A stretch of DNA of 20,643 nt from NCBI GenBank assembly GCA_016875955.1, contig VGOH01000003.1, positions 1 to 20,643 of the forward strand, written 5' to 3'. Below the pieces are notes generated by a model. The model was given only the letters and a program-made list of their open reading frames with translations. It did no database searches and had not been told where the DNA came from. Positions 1-6,542 of the stretch are shown here, piece by piece. Source of the DNA: Chloroflexota bacterium (GTDB lineage: Bacteria > Chloroflexota > Dehalococcoidia > Dehalococcoidales > RBG-16-60-22). A program made the position numbers and the translations under genes. Within the stretch, counting starts at the first letter, position 1. Each line of letters opens with the position of its first letter.

Positions 1-57
1 CAAATAGTACTACCTTTACATCAAATTTACCAGAACCGGATAGAGCGGTACTATTTG
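1..57. repeat. 10-bp inverted repeat at the left window edge
   Basis: CAAATAGTAC at 1-10 is the exact reverse complement of GTACTATTTG at 48-57, with a 37-base spacer. The right arm runs into the dispersed repeat that starts at about 47. The second copy of that repeat keeps a version of the right arm (GTACTATTCG) but I find no matching left arm beside it. The structure may continue beyond the window. Confidence 0.55.
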
Positions 58-267
58 CATATGGTTGTTCTTTTGCTCACCCCCTTGCTCCCCCTCTCAA
101 ACAGGTTTGTCTTTGGTGCTCCATTCCGATAATGTTTGAGAGGGGGAAAGAATTGGAGAGGGGGCGGAGCCCCCTCTCCTCTATACTCCCCTCTCCAGCC
201 ATTAATGCCTTTAGTCTTTTACCCGTGATTCTGGCTGGAGAGGTGTCAACTGCCAACCAAAGGCAAA
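47..267 (+). repeat. Dispersed repeat (MITE-like), copy A
   Basis: This non-coding element matches, in inverted orientation, the sequence at 17190-17341. The shared part begins at GGTACTATT-GCATATGG, runs through CTCACCCCCTT and a C-rich/G-rich hairpin, and ends at GTCAACTGCCAACCAA-GGCAAA. Three perfect inverted repeats are visible: 90-103 with 133-146 (14 bp, CCCCCTCTCAAACA), 155-164 with 170-179 (10 bp, 5-base loop) and 191-200 with 233-242 (10 bp, CTCTCCAGCC). Relative to copy B it carries about 70 extra bases (roughly 166-238). No transposase is encoded. It may be a non-autonomous mobile element or a structured intergenic repeat; the hairpins could also end transcription of the neighbouring DedA gene, though no U-tract follows. 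Confidence 0.75.
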
Positions 268-283
268 TAAAACCGATAGAGCC

Positions 284-913
284 TCAGCTTTTCTGTGCTT
301 TCCTGACGTGCCGGCAAATATAGATGACAAGCAGGACAAGGACAACGGCTAAGATAAACGGGTCGAACGGGCGCATCACGTTGCGTATCTGCTCCCAGTG
401 CACCCCGAGCAGATAGCCTCCGTAGGTCAGGCCAGTGCTCCAGATGAATGAGCCGATAAATGTATAGACCAGAAACCTGATAAAATTCATCCTGGCTATG
501 CCCGCCGGCAGGCTGATGAAAGTACGCACCGCCGGCAACAGCCGGGAAATGAATATTGCCCAGCCGCCCCTTCTGGCAAACCAGCGGTCCGCCACCTCCA
601 GGTCATGCCGGTAAATCAGAATATACTTCCCGTATTTTTCCAGCAGCGGGCGGCCGCCCCACATCCCCACCACATAGGCAATCGCGGAACCGATGGTATT
701 GCCTAAAGCGCCGTAAACACCGGCCAGGAGAATAAATGCCGCCGCCAGCGGCCCGCTTTCAATCAGCATCCAGCCGGCAAAAGGCATGATAATCTCACTG
801 GGGACGGGAATACAGGCGCTCTCCAGAGCCATCAGCGCCACAACGCCAGGCCACCCTATCAGTTCATAGGTATTACGGATGAAATCCAGTATTACCTGTT
901 CAATGGCAAGCAT
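284..913 (-). CDS. DedA / SNARE-associated (VTT domain) family membrane protein
   Basis: A 209-residue integral membrane protein of the DedA family, whose members are inner-membrane transporters or flippases involved in lipid and envelope homeostasis. The hallmark motifs are visible: an early E-x3-P-x-P-x-E (ESACIPVPSE), the GNTIGSAIAYVVG stretch, and RLLPAVRTFISLPAG-AR-M before the late membrane helices, followed by a basic tail. The start is taken at the ATG at 911-913; the longer reading frame to 1003 adds 30 residues with no family similarity and crosses the promoter. No Shine-Dalgarno precedes this ATG, but a TTGAAG-N18-TACAAT promoter ends six bases before it, so the mRNA may be leaderless. 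The substrate cannot be told from the sequence. Confidence 0.88.
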   Translation of the reverse strand: MLAIEQVILDFIRNTYELIGWPGVVALMALESACIPVPSEIIMPFAGWMLIESGPLAAAFILLAGVYGALGNTIGSAIAYVVGMWGGRPLLEKYGKYILIYRHDLEVADRWFARRGGWAIFISRLLPAVRTFISLPAGIARMNFIRFLVYTFIGSFIWSTGLTYGGYLLGVHWEQIRNVMRPFDPFILAVVLVLLVIYICRHVRKAQKS

Positions 914-919
914 TACGTA

Positions 920-949
920 ATTGTAGCAAGCGGGTAGCACCACCTTCAA
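920..949 (-). promoter_or_regulatory. Promoter of the DedA gene (possibly leaderless)
   Basis: On the minus strand TTGAAG (944-949) and TACAAT (920-925) are separated by 18 bases. Only six bases lie between the -10 box and the ATG at 913, so transcription should start at or beside the start codon. Motif assignment is by eye. Confidence 0.5.
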
Positions 950-1010
950 GCGATGCCGGACTAAAAGTGAACATTCAGGCAAACCGTCCCAGTGACCCGC
1001 CACATATCAG

Positions 1011-1040
1011 TTGACCTTGTCCGCGCTTTCCAATTAGAAT
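1011..1040 (+). promoter_or_regulatory. Promoter of the hydrolase-LOG-Crp operon
   Basis: TTGACC (1011-1016) and TAGAAT (1035-1040) are spaced by 18 bases. The expected transcription start (about 1047) lies only a few bases before the ATG at 1052, and no Shine-Dalgarno is present there. This argues for the 1052 start over the earlier in-frame codon at 992. Confidence 0.45.
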
Positions 1041-1051
1041 TATTTTATATT

Positions 1052-1987
1052 ATGAATCAGTTCCATTATGCAAATGACGGGCTGTCGGCCCATATGCAGC
1101 TGAAGCAGACGCATGGCCGGTGGGCACGTTACGCCGTGCAGTACCCCACCGCCCGCCCAACACGCTATGAAAAGAACAATACCGTCCTGGCCGATTACTT
1201 CCAGCCACTGAACGTGCTCGGTGCCCCGCTGGTCATCTTATGCCACGGCATTGGCGACCAGCTCCTCATTCCCTGCAAATCACTGGCCTGCGCCCTGGTC
1301 AGGAGAGGGATGGCCTGCCTAGTCCTGTACTCGGTCTTTCATTCCCGCCGTATGCCCGATGAGGTAAAACAGCGCTATCCAGCACTGACCCCCGACGAGT
1401 GGTTTGAACATTACGTGATTTCCATAACTGATATGAGACAGGGAATCGACTGGGCAAAAAGCCGCCCCGAAATAAACGTCGAGAAGGTGGCGGTGATTGG
1501 CATAAGCTTCGGTGGTTTTATTTCGGCAATCGCCATGGGCATTGACGACCGCATTAAGGCGGGGGTCTTTCTCATCGCCGGAGGGAACTCGCCGAAGATA
1601 GGCCGTTTCGGTCGGAAGCGCTCCATGAAAAAGGAGTACAATGTAACCGAGGAGGAGTACCAGCATAACCAGCAGGCCTACCGGCAGTACCTGAGTGAGG
1701 TTGCGGAAAGAGGTTTTGAGAACGTAACGCCCCCCAGCCGCGCCTATCTTATCGACCCCATGACCTTCGGCCATTATCTGCAGGCGCGCTCGGTGCTGAT
1801 GCTGAACGCTCTATGGGATGAATATATCCCTAAAGAAGCCACGCTTGACCTCTGGGAGGCCGCCGGCAAACCGACCATAAGCTGGTTCCCGGGAACACAT
1901 ACCACCTTCTGGCTCTGGTATCCGCTTATCCGGCGCAAGATATCCCGTTTCCTGGTATCCGCCTTTGCTGCCGAAAGCGATGTATAA
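1052..1987 (+). CDS. Alpha/beta hydrolase (abhydrolase_18-like)
   Basis: A 311-residue cytoplasmic serine hydrolase of the alpha/beta fold. An oxyanion-type HGIGDQ sits at 65-70 and the nucleophile elbow GISFG places the catalytic serine at 152. The acid is probably the Asp of ALWDEYIP and the histidine that of PGTHTTFW near the C-terminus, followed by a WLWYPLIRRKI helix. It lacks a signal peptide. The start at 1052 is chosen because the candidate promoter lies inside the longer frame beginning at 992. It is probably the first gene of an operon: the next start is 30 bases after its stop. The substrate is unknown; peptidase or carboxylesterase activity is equally possible. Confidence 0.8.
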   Translation: MNQFHYANDGLSAHMQLKQTHGRWARYAVQYPTARPTRYEKNNTVLADYFQPLNVLGAPLVILCHGIGDQLLIPCKSLACALVRRGMACLVLYSVFHSRRMPDEVKQRYPALTPDEWFEHYVISITDMRQGIDWAKSRPEINVEKVAVIGISFGGFISAIAMGIDDRIKAGVFLIAGGNSPKIGRFGRKRSMKKEYNVTEEEYQHNQQAYRQYLSEVAERGFENVTPPSRAYLIDPMTFGHYLQARSVLMLNALWDEYIPKEATLDLWEAAGKPTISWFPGTHTTFWLWYPLIRRKISRFLVSAFAAESDV

Positions 1988-2017
1988 CCTCTGATTATGG
2001 GTGAAAGGGAGGAAGCC

Positions 2018-2698
2018 ATGCCACAGGAATATGAAATCAATGAACTGGCCAAAGAGGAGTCCTGGCGTATGTTCCGCATCATTGGTGAACTGGTGGAGGG
2101 TTTTGACCGGCTTTCCGGAGTAGAACCGGCCGTCTCCATTTACGGTTCGGCGAGGGTGAAGCCGGGTGATGAGCTTTACCAGAAAACCGAGGAAATCGCC
2201 CGCCGGCTGGGCAAGGCGGGATTTTCCGTCATCACCGGCGGCGGGCCCGGGGTTATGGAGGCGGCCAATAAGGGGGCTGCCTCGGCCGGGGTTAAATCAG
2301 TGGGCGTGAACATTGAGCTGCCCGAGGAACAGCTGCCCAATGTCTATTCCAATATCTCCCTTTCCCTGCGCCATTTCTTCGTCCGCAAGGTGCTGCTGGT
2401 AAAATACGCCACCGCCTTCATCATCATGCCCGGCGGTCTCGGGACGCTGGACGAGCTTACCGAGGTGCTGACGCTGATGCAGACCCATAAGATTAGACCT
2501 TTCCCCGTGCTCCTTTACGACAGCCGCTACTGGAACGGCTTTCTGGACTGGCTGAGGGACTGCACACTGGGCAATTGCTTCATTTCCAAAGAAGACCTGC
2601 AACTGCTCCGCGTCTACGATGATACCGCAGAAATCGTTGACGCGGTCCGCAAATGGTATTTGAACCAGGAAATCGCCGGCAAAAGCGTGGTATCGTGA
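2018..2698 (+). CDS. LOG family protein (TIGR00730; nucleoside monophosphate phosphoribohydrolase type)
   Basis: A 226-residue Rossmann-like protein of the lysine-decarboxylase-like/LOG family. Characterised members cleave the N-glycosidic bond of (cytokinin) nucleoside 5'-monophosphates, releasing base and ribose-5-phosphate. The signatures are SIYGSAR (40-46), GGGPGVMEAANKGA (74-87) and PGGLGTLDE (138-146) with catalytic Glu146-region acid and the RK pair at 123-124. The ATG at 2018 is preferred over 1997 because AAAGGGAGG lies five bases upstream of it. The gene sits 30 bases after the hydrolase and 30 bases before the Crp/Fnr gene, so the three are probably cotranscribed. In bacteria the likely role is nucleotide salvage or housekeeping. 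Confidence 0.88.
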   Translation: MPQEYEINELAKEESWRMFRIIGELVEGFDRLSGVEPAVSIYGSARVKPGDELYQKTEEIARRLGKAGFSVITGGGPGVMEAANKGAASAGVKSVGVNIELPEEQLPNVYSNISLSLRHFFVRKVLLVKYATAFIIMPGGLGTLDELTEVLTLMQTHKIRPFPVLLYDSRYWNGFLDWLRDCTLGNCFISKEDLQLLRVYDDTAEIVDAVRKWYLNQEIAGKSVVS

Positions 2699-2728
2699 CG
2701 CCGCGGGCATAACTGAGGGGGACGGGCT

Positions 2729-3409
2729 TTGTCACCAGCGAAAAATGCCGAGATTCTGAAGAAGTCCCTGATTTTCTCCAGCCTGAACGAAGACGAGCTT
2801 TCGGCACTGGCCGGGCTGGCCGCGGAACGGAGTTTCCAGCCCGATGAGTTCATTCTCTGGGAGGGTGACGAGCCCGATTATTTCTACGTTGTTGCCGAGG
2901 GACAGGTAAAGGTGGTCAAGAACTCGTCCACGGGCAGGGAGTTTATCATCGCCTTCTTCGGCCCGGGCGAGATGTTCGGCGAAGTAGCCGTCTTTGAAGG
3001 CAAGCCTTATCCAGCTTCCGCGCAGGCAACCTCCGCCTGCCGGATACTGGCCATCAAAAGGCAGAGCTTTCTTGATTTTCTGGCCACCCGTCCCCAGGTA
3101 GCGCTGCGCATTATCAATATCCTCGGCGGCCGCCTCCGCGATGCGCAGGGCCGGCTCAAGGACTTCGCCGGAGAGAGGGTTGAGCAGAGGCTGGCGCGCA
3201 TTCTGCTGATGCTGGCTTCCAGAATGGGCACTACGCTGCGCTTCACCCGACAGGAACTGGCCGATATGGCCGGGACCACCACGGAGACAGCTATCCGCGT
3301 CACCGGAGGGCTGAGCGAGCGGGGCATCATCATCACCTCTCGCGGCCAAATCATCATCGCCGATGAGGCCAAGCTAAAGGCCCTCGCCGAAGGCCCGCCG
3401 GAAATCTAG
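2729..3409 (+). CDS. Crp/Fnr family transcriptional regulator
   Basis: A 226-residue regulator with an N-terminal cyclic-nucleotide-binding-type beta-roll (about 13-125), a dimerisation helix (about 126-150) and a winged helix (about 155-215). The start is TTG with GAGGGG nine bases upstream. The recognition helix TTTETAIR keeps Glu186 and Arg190, the E-x3-R pair that contacts TGA half-sites in CRP and FNR. There is no N-terminal cysteine cluster (only Cys104), so it is not an oxygen-sensing [4Fe-4S] FNR. The GEMFGEVAVFE cassette lacks the Arg-Ser that binds cAMP phosphate in E. coli CRP. The effector is unknown. A palindromic TGAT-GTAA-ATCA site directly downstream of the gene is its most likely target. 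Confidence 0.9.
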   Translation: MSPAKNAEILKKSLIFSSLNEDELSALAGLAAERSFQPDEFILWEGDEPDYFYVVAEGQVKVVKNSSTGREFIIAFFGPGEMFGEVAVFEGKPYPASAQATSACRILAIKRQSFLDFLATRPQVALRIINILGGRLRDAQGRLKDFAGERVEQRLARILLMLASRMGTTLRFTRQELADMAGTTTETAIRVTGGLSERGIIITSRGQIIIADEAKLKALAEGPPEI

Positions 3410-3437
3410 CCTATGCGTTAGACCACGCCGCTGCTTA

Positions 3438-3453
3438 TGTGATGTAAATCATA
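3438..3453 (+). promoter_or_regulatory. FNR/CRP-type operator
   Basis: TGTGATGTAAATCATA contains the dyad TGAT-GTAA-ATCA, matching the FNR consensus core (TTGAT-N4-ATCAA) in all but the outermost bases and also the CRP pattern TGTGA-N6-TCACA in most positions. Its centre is about 42 bases upstream of the start expected from the -10 box, the spacing used by class II CRP/FNR activation. It lies between a Crp/Fnr gene and the unit it probably controls. Confidence 0.65.
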
Positions 3454-3475
3454 GTCCGCTATGTACCAGACCGGT

Positions 3476-3488
3476 TAATATACTGGTG
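3476..3488 (+). promoter_or_regulatory. -10 region of the zinc-ribbon/ferredoxin/protease unit
   Basis: TAATAT (3476-3481) overlaps TATACT (3479-3484). No good -35 hexamer is present; the operator centred near 3445 occupies that place, as expected for activator-dependent transcription. ACCAG (3465-3469) and CTGGT (3483-3487) form a further short inverted repeat around the box. Confidence 0.5.
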
Positions 3489-3526
3489 GGAATAAGCAGC
3501 GGCCATAGATAAGTGAGGTGATTTTC

Positions 3527-3754
3527 ATGATACGATGCCCCGGTCAGGATATGCGGAAGCTGAGAGTAGCCCTGTACAAGTGCCCCAACTGTGGCGCCGA
3601 GGTGGAGATTTTCTCCGATGAACTCAGGGTGAAATGCCAGAAGTGCGGCCAGTACGTGTACAAGGAGAAAATGCCCTCCTGCATTGACTGGTGTGCTTCT
3701 GCCCGGCAGTGCCTCGGCGATGAAAGATGGAAAGCGCTCAAGGGTGAGGATTAA
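3527..3754 (+). CDS. Small zinc-ribbon protein with a second cysteine cluster
   Basis: A 75-residue cytoplasmic protein. Cys19-x2-Cys22 and Cys37-x2-Cys40 form a rubredoxin-like zinc ribbon. A C-terminal segment with Cys52, Cys56 and Cys62 (SCIDWCASARQCLG) could bind a second metal or a cluster. The ATG at 3527 is chosen over the GTG at 3518 because GTGAGGTG precedes it at normal spacing. It is the first gene behind the FNR-type promoter, 21 bases before the ferredoxin gene. The family is small and uncharacterised to my knowledge; a role as a redox or metallochaperone partner of its neighbours is inference. Confidence 0.75.
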   Translation: MIRCPGQDMRKLRVALYKCPNCGAEVEIFSDELRVKCQKCGQYVYKEKMPSCIDWCASARQCLGDERWKALKGED

Positions 3755-3775
3755 ACGAGATAAGGAGAGGTCAAC

Positions 3776-4522
3776 ATGGCCACCAAACAGCTCCGGAAAA
3801 TAATCAAGATTGATGAGGAGAAGTGCAACGGCTGCGGGCTGTGCGTACCTTCCTGCGCCGAGGGAGCCCTCCAGATAATTGACGGGAAGGCAAAGCTGGT
3901 CAAAGAGCAGTACTGCGATGGCCTTGGCGCCTGCCTGGGGGAATGCCCGCAGGGAGCACTCATCATTGAGGAGAGGGAGGCGGAAGAATTTGACGAAGAG
4001 GCGGCAGCCCATCACCTGCACGCCGTCGCCCACGAGCCAGAGCTCCCCTGCGGCTGCCCATCAGCCAACGTGGCCCGCTTTCAGCGCCGGACAGCCGAAC
4101 CGGCTGAATCAGCGCCAGCCGGCGCAATCTCGTCAACGCTGTCTCACTGGCCGGTGCAGCTCACCCTGGTACCGCCCTCGGCACCGTTTTTGCAGGGGGC
4201 CGATATCCTTCTGGCCGCCGACTGCGTGCCCTTCGCCTACGCTGATTTTCACCGCGAATTTTTGAAAGACCACGCCCTGCTGGTGGCCTGCCCCAAGCTC
4301 GACGATTTCGGCGCCCACCTGAGCAAGCTTATTGTCATCCTGCGCCAGGCGGAACCCAGGAGCCTAACCGTGGTGCACATGGAGGTGCCCTGCTGCTCCG
4401 GGCTGACGTACATGGCACAGAAGGCCATCGAGGCCAGTGGTGTGAATGTGACCATGAATGACGTTACCATTGGCACCATGGGTGACGTACTCTCGCGCCG
4501 CGAGTCGGTAGCCTCCGCTTGA
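3776..4522 (+). CDS. 4Fe-4S ferredoxin-domain protein with a cysteine-containing C-terminal domain
   Basis: A 248-residue protein. The N-terminal bacterial ferredoxin domain (about 8-64) has one complete cluster motif (Cys17, 20, 23, 27). In the second motif, CDGLGACLGECP, Leu50 stands where a ligand cysteine is usual, leaving Cys47, 53 and 57. A linker with the pair Cys92/Cys94 leads to a C-terminal domain (about 140-240) with conserved-looking cysteines at 150, 172 and 206-207 (EVPCCSGL). The start has GGAGAGG upstream. It is probably an electron carrier or redox sensor of anaerobic metabolism and may supply the Mbh hydrogenase encoded next door; that link is from context only. Similar two-domain proteins occur in many anaerobes without an assigned reaction. 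Confidence 0.8.
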   Translation: MATKQLRKIIKIDEEKCNGCGLCVPSCAEGALQIIDGKAKLVKEQYCDGLGACLGECPQGALIIEEREAEEFDEEAAAHHLHAVAHEPELPCGCPSANVARFQRRTAEPAESAPAGAISSTLSHWPVQLTLVPPSAPFLQGADILLAADCVPFAYADFHREFLKDHALLVACPKLDDFGAHLSKLIVILRQAEPRSLTVVHMEVPCCSGLTYMAQKAIEASGVNVTMNDVTIGTMGDVLSRRESVASA

Positions 4523-4553
4523 TAAGCACCGGCCAAATAACTAGAATACTCAG

Positions 4554-5021
4554 GTGAGCCGCAAAATCGTTCTGGGCATCGGTAACCCTCTGGGCGGTGA
4601 TGACGCCGTCGGTCCCTATGTCGCCCGAAAGCTGAGTGAAAAACTTAAAGAGAGCGGGCGGCAGGACATCGCTGCCATAGATACCGGCCCCGCCCCGGAA
4701 AATTACAGTTCCGTTATTCGCCAGAACCGGCCGGAACATTTGATACTGGTTGACGCCGCGGATATGGGGCTGCCTGCCGGCACAATCAGGCTTCTTTCGC
4801 CCGACCAGATAAAGAACGTGTCCTTCTCCACGCATGGCATGCCGCTATCGGTATTTATCTCATACGTTCAGGAGTTCTGCGGTCAGATACATATTATCGG
4901 CATTCAGCCAGCGCAGACTGCGACCGGAGACAAATTATCGGCTCGTGTGCACAAAAGCGGGGACCGCCTTGCGGAAATGATACTTGAAGACCGTCTGGAT
5001 CAAATCGAGCAACTTGACTGA
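4554..5021 (+). CDS. Hydrogenase maturation protease, HycI/HyaD family
   Basis: A 155-residue endopeptidase, the usual length for the family, that clips the C-terminal tail of a [NiFe]-hydrogenase large subunit after nickel insertion. The nickel-sensing residues align with HycI: Asp16 or Asp17 in GNPLGGDDAVG, Asp67 in LVDAADMG and His94 in STHGMPL. The start is GTG, with a weak Shine-Dalgarno, 31 bases after the ferredoxin-like gene. It ends seven bases from the convergent stop of mbhN. HycI-type proteases serve group 4 enzymes, and the MbhL encoded at 6539-7783 has the matching tail, so the two are probably enzyme and substrate. No hypA-F genes are in the window. Confidence 0.9.
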   Translation: MSRKIVLGIGNPLGGDDAVGPYVARKLSEKLKESGRQDIAAIDTGPAPENYSSVIRQNRPEHLILVDAADMGLPAGTIRLLSPDQIKNVSFSTHGMPLSVFISYVQEFCGQIHIIGIQPAQTATGDKLSARVHKSGDRLAEMILEDRLDQIEQLD

Positions 5022-5028
5022 GCCGACC

Positions 5029-5514
5029 TCAGGCGCCAGCCTGTTCTGCTTCAGATGAAGTCCCGGCCCCGGCGCTTTTGGCCTTTCTCTTCACTGACCC
5101 GGGCAGCTCGCCGCTATCGGTTACCACCAGCGCGTCGGCAAATTTATCATAGCTGGAGAGCAGGAACTCCTCCGTCATGGCCAGGGTATGCACCGGGCAC
5201 ACGTCAACGCACTGGGCACAGAAGCAGCAGCGGGAGACGAATATCTTGATTTTTCTCTCTTCCGGTAAAAATTCAATGGCCCGGGTGGGGCATATCTTGA
5301 CACATTGCTGGCAGCCGGTGCAGTTTTCCCGGTCGTAGGCTATCTTGCCCCGGAACTGCGGCGGCACCGCCACCGGCGGATTGAGCGCCACTTGCTGCTT
5401 GGCCACTTTAGCCAGCAGGTCCAGCGTCGACTCCGGCGCGTACTTGGCCGGAAACAGGTTGGTCGCTGGCTTCAGGAAAAGCTGTTTTATTATGGTTATG
5501 GCCGCTTCCCACAT
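5029..5514 (-). CDS. mbhN: Membrane-bound hydrogenase subunit MbhN (NuoI-like 2[4Fe-4S] protein)
   Basis: A 161-residue polyferredoxin-type subunit that links the electron donor to the small subunit MbhJ. Two complete cluster motifs are present: Cys65-x2-Cys68-x2-Cys71-x3-Cys75 and Cys96-x2-Cys99-x2-Cys102-x3-Cys106. The N-terminus resembles the NuoI amphipathic anchor (WEAAITIIKQLFLKPATNLFP). The last 20 residues are Ala/Ser/Glu-rich and probably disordered. It is the last gene of the 14-gene operon, eight bases after mbhM, and converges on the maturation protease gene with no clear terminator between them. Confidence 0.9.
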   Translation of the reverse strand: MWEAAITIIKQLFLKPATNLFPAKYAPESTLDLLAKVAKQQVALNPPVAVPPQFRGKIAYDRENCTGCQQCVKICPTRAIEFLPEERKIKIFVSRCCFCAQCVDVCPVHTLAMTEEFLLSSYDKFADALVVTDSGELPGSVKRKAKSAGAGTSSEAEQAGA

Positions 5515-5522
5515 ATCTTACC

Positions 5523-6542
5523 TCAAAAAATCATGGAGTCAATCCAGATGAGCAACATGCCGACCAGAGTGACGGCGGTCATGGCCAGGACATAAACGGA
5601 GCTGGCCTGTGAAATTTTAAACCGCGCCATGCCGGTACGAATCAGCGTGATACTGAAGAACATGACCACGAACACCTTGACCAGGAAGAACAGCCCGTCA
5701 ATGATGCCCGCGGGCAGCGCCGCCTGTACCCCGATGTACGGCGACAGGTTGTAGGGGATGAACAGTGCCACCACCACCGCCACCATGGCAAATGCCTTGA
5801 TGACGTCCGACAGGTAGAAAAGCATGAGGTTTCTTCCTGAATATTCAACCAGCAGCCCGCCGGCGATTTCCGTCTCCGCCTCGGCAATATCAAAGGGAAC
5901 CTTGGCCGCCTCGCCGACGGTAACCACCGCCAGGGCGAGCAGCATCAGTGCCGCCCCGGCCACCCCCACCGGCCCCAGCAGCGTCCAGATGGGATAGGCG
6001 CCTATGGTACTCATCAGGAACGGGTTTGCTGCGGTCGCCTGGCCGATTTTCCAGGCGATGGCGAGCACCACCACAGCCAGCGGCAGCTCATAGCTCATCA
6101 TGATAATCATCTCGCGCTGCGAGCCCACGGTGGCATACGGGGAGCTGGAAGCGAACCCGCCGGCGACAAAGGCCAGCGAGGGCACAATGAGCAGATAAAG
6201 CACCAGTATGACATCGCCATACCGGCCGAGCAGCGCCGGCTGCCCAAACAGCGGGACATACAGGAGCAGCACACCGGTGGCGACGACGGCCAGGAAAGGT
6301 GCCGCCGTGAACAGCCAGGGAATGGCGCCCCTGGGGATAATGCTCTCCTTCATCAGCAGCTTCTGCACATCGCGGAAGGGCTGCACTATGGGCGGGCCCA
6401 CCCTGCCCTGCATATGCGCCACCAGCTTGCGGTCAACGCCACGGTAAAGCAAGCCGAAGACAGCGCTGATGGCCACCACTATACCGGAACCAACGATGAT
6501 GATTACGGCATTAATCCAGATATTGTCTCCCAGTAAATTCAT
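5523..6542 (-). CDS. mbhM: Membrane-bound hydrogenase subunit MbhM (NuoH/HycD-like)
   Basis: A 339-residue membrane subunit with about eight helices that anchors the peripheral hydrogenase arm and forms part of the ion-translocating quinone-like cavity region. The family signatures are DRKLVAHMQGRVGP (37-50) and, around 210-235, VPFDIAEAETEIAGG followed by EYSGRN. Its ATG overlaps the mbhL stop in an ATGA, indicating translational coupling. Sequence alone cannot say whether protons or sodium are moved by the complex. Confidence 0.92.
   Translation of the reverse strand: MNLLGDNIWINAVIIIVGSGIVVAISAVFGLLYRGVDRKLVAHMQGRVGPPIVQPFRDVQKLLMKESIIPRGAIPWLFTAAPFLAVVATGVLLLYVPLFGQPALLGRYGDVILVLYLLIVPSLAFVAGGFASSSPYATVGSQREMIIMMSYELPLAVVVLAIAWKIGQATAANPFLMSTIGAYPIWTLLGPVGVAGAALMLLALAVVTVGEAAKVPFDIAEAETEIAGGLLVEYSGRNLMLFYLSDVIKAFAMVAVVVALFIPYNLSPYIGVQAALPAGIIDGLFFLVKVFVVMFFSITLIRTGMARFKISQASSVYVLAMTAVTLVGMLLIWIDSMIF

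Larger units (their letters stand above)
3427..3503. repeat. 12-bp inverted repeat bracketing the FNR-type promoter
   Basis: GCCGCTGCTTAT at 3427-3438 is the perfect reverse complement of ATAAGCAGCGGC at 3492-3503. The 53-base spacer contains the FNR-type site and the -10 box. Only transcripts reading through from the upstream crp gene would carry both arms; transcripts starting at the local promoter would carry the right arm alone. Confidence 0.6.

Noticed and set aside
155..179. Rho-independent terminator for the DedA gene
   Set aside because: The 10-bp G/C-rich hairpin is perfect, but no U-tract follows on either strand, so it is recorded as part of the repeat only.
132..323. 63-residue plus-strand open frame
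   Set aside because: It lies inside the hairpin-rich repeat, has low-complexity sequence and no ribosome binding site, and overlaps the 3' end of the DedA gene.
3449..4033. 194-residue minus-strand open frame
   Set aside because: It would cover the FNR-type promoter, the zinc-ribbon gene and the ferredoxin gene, all better supported.
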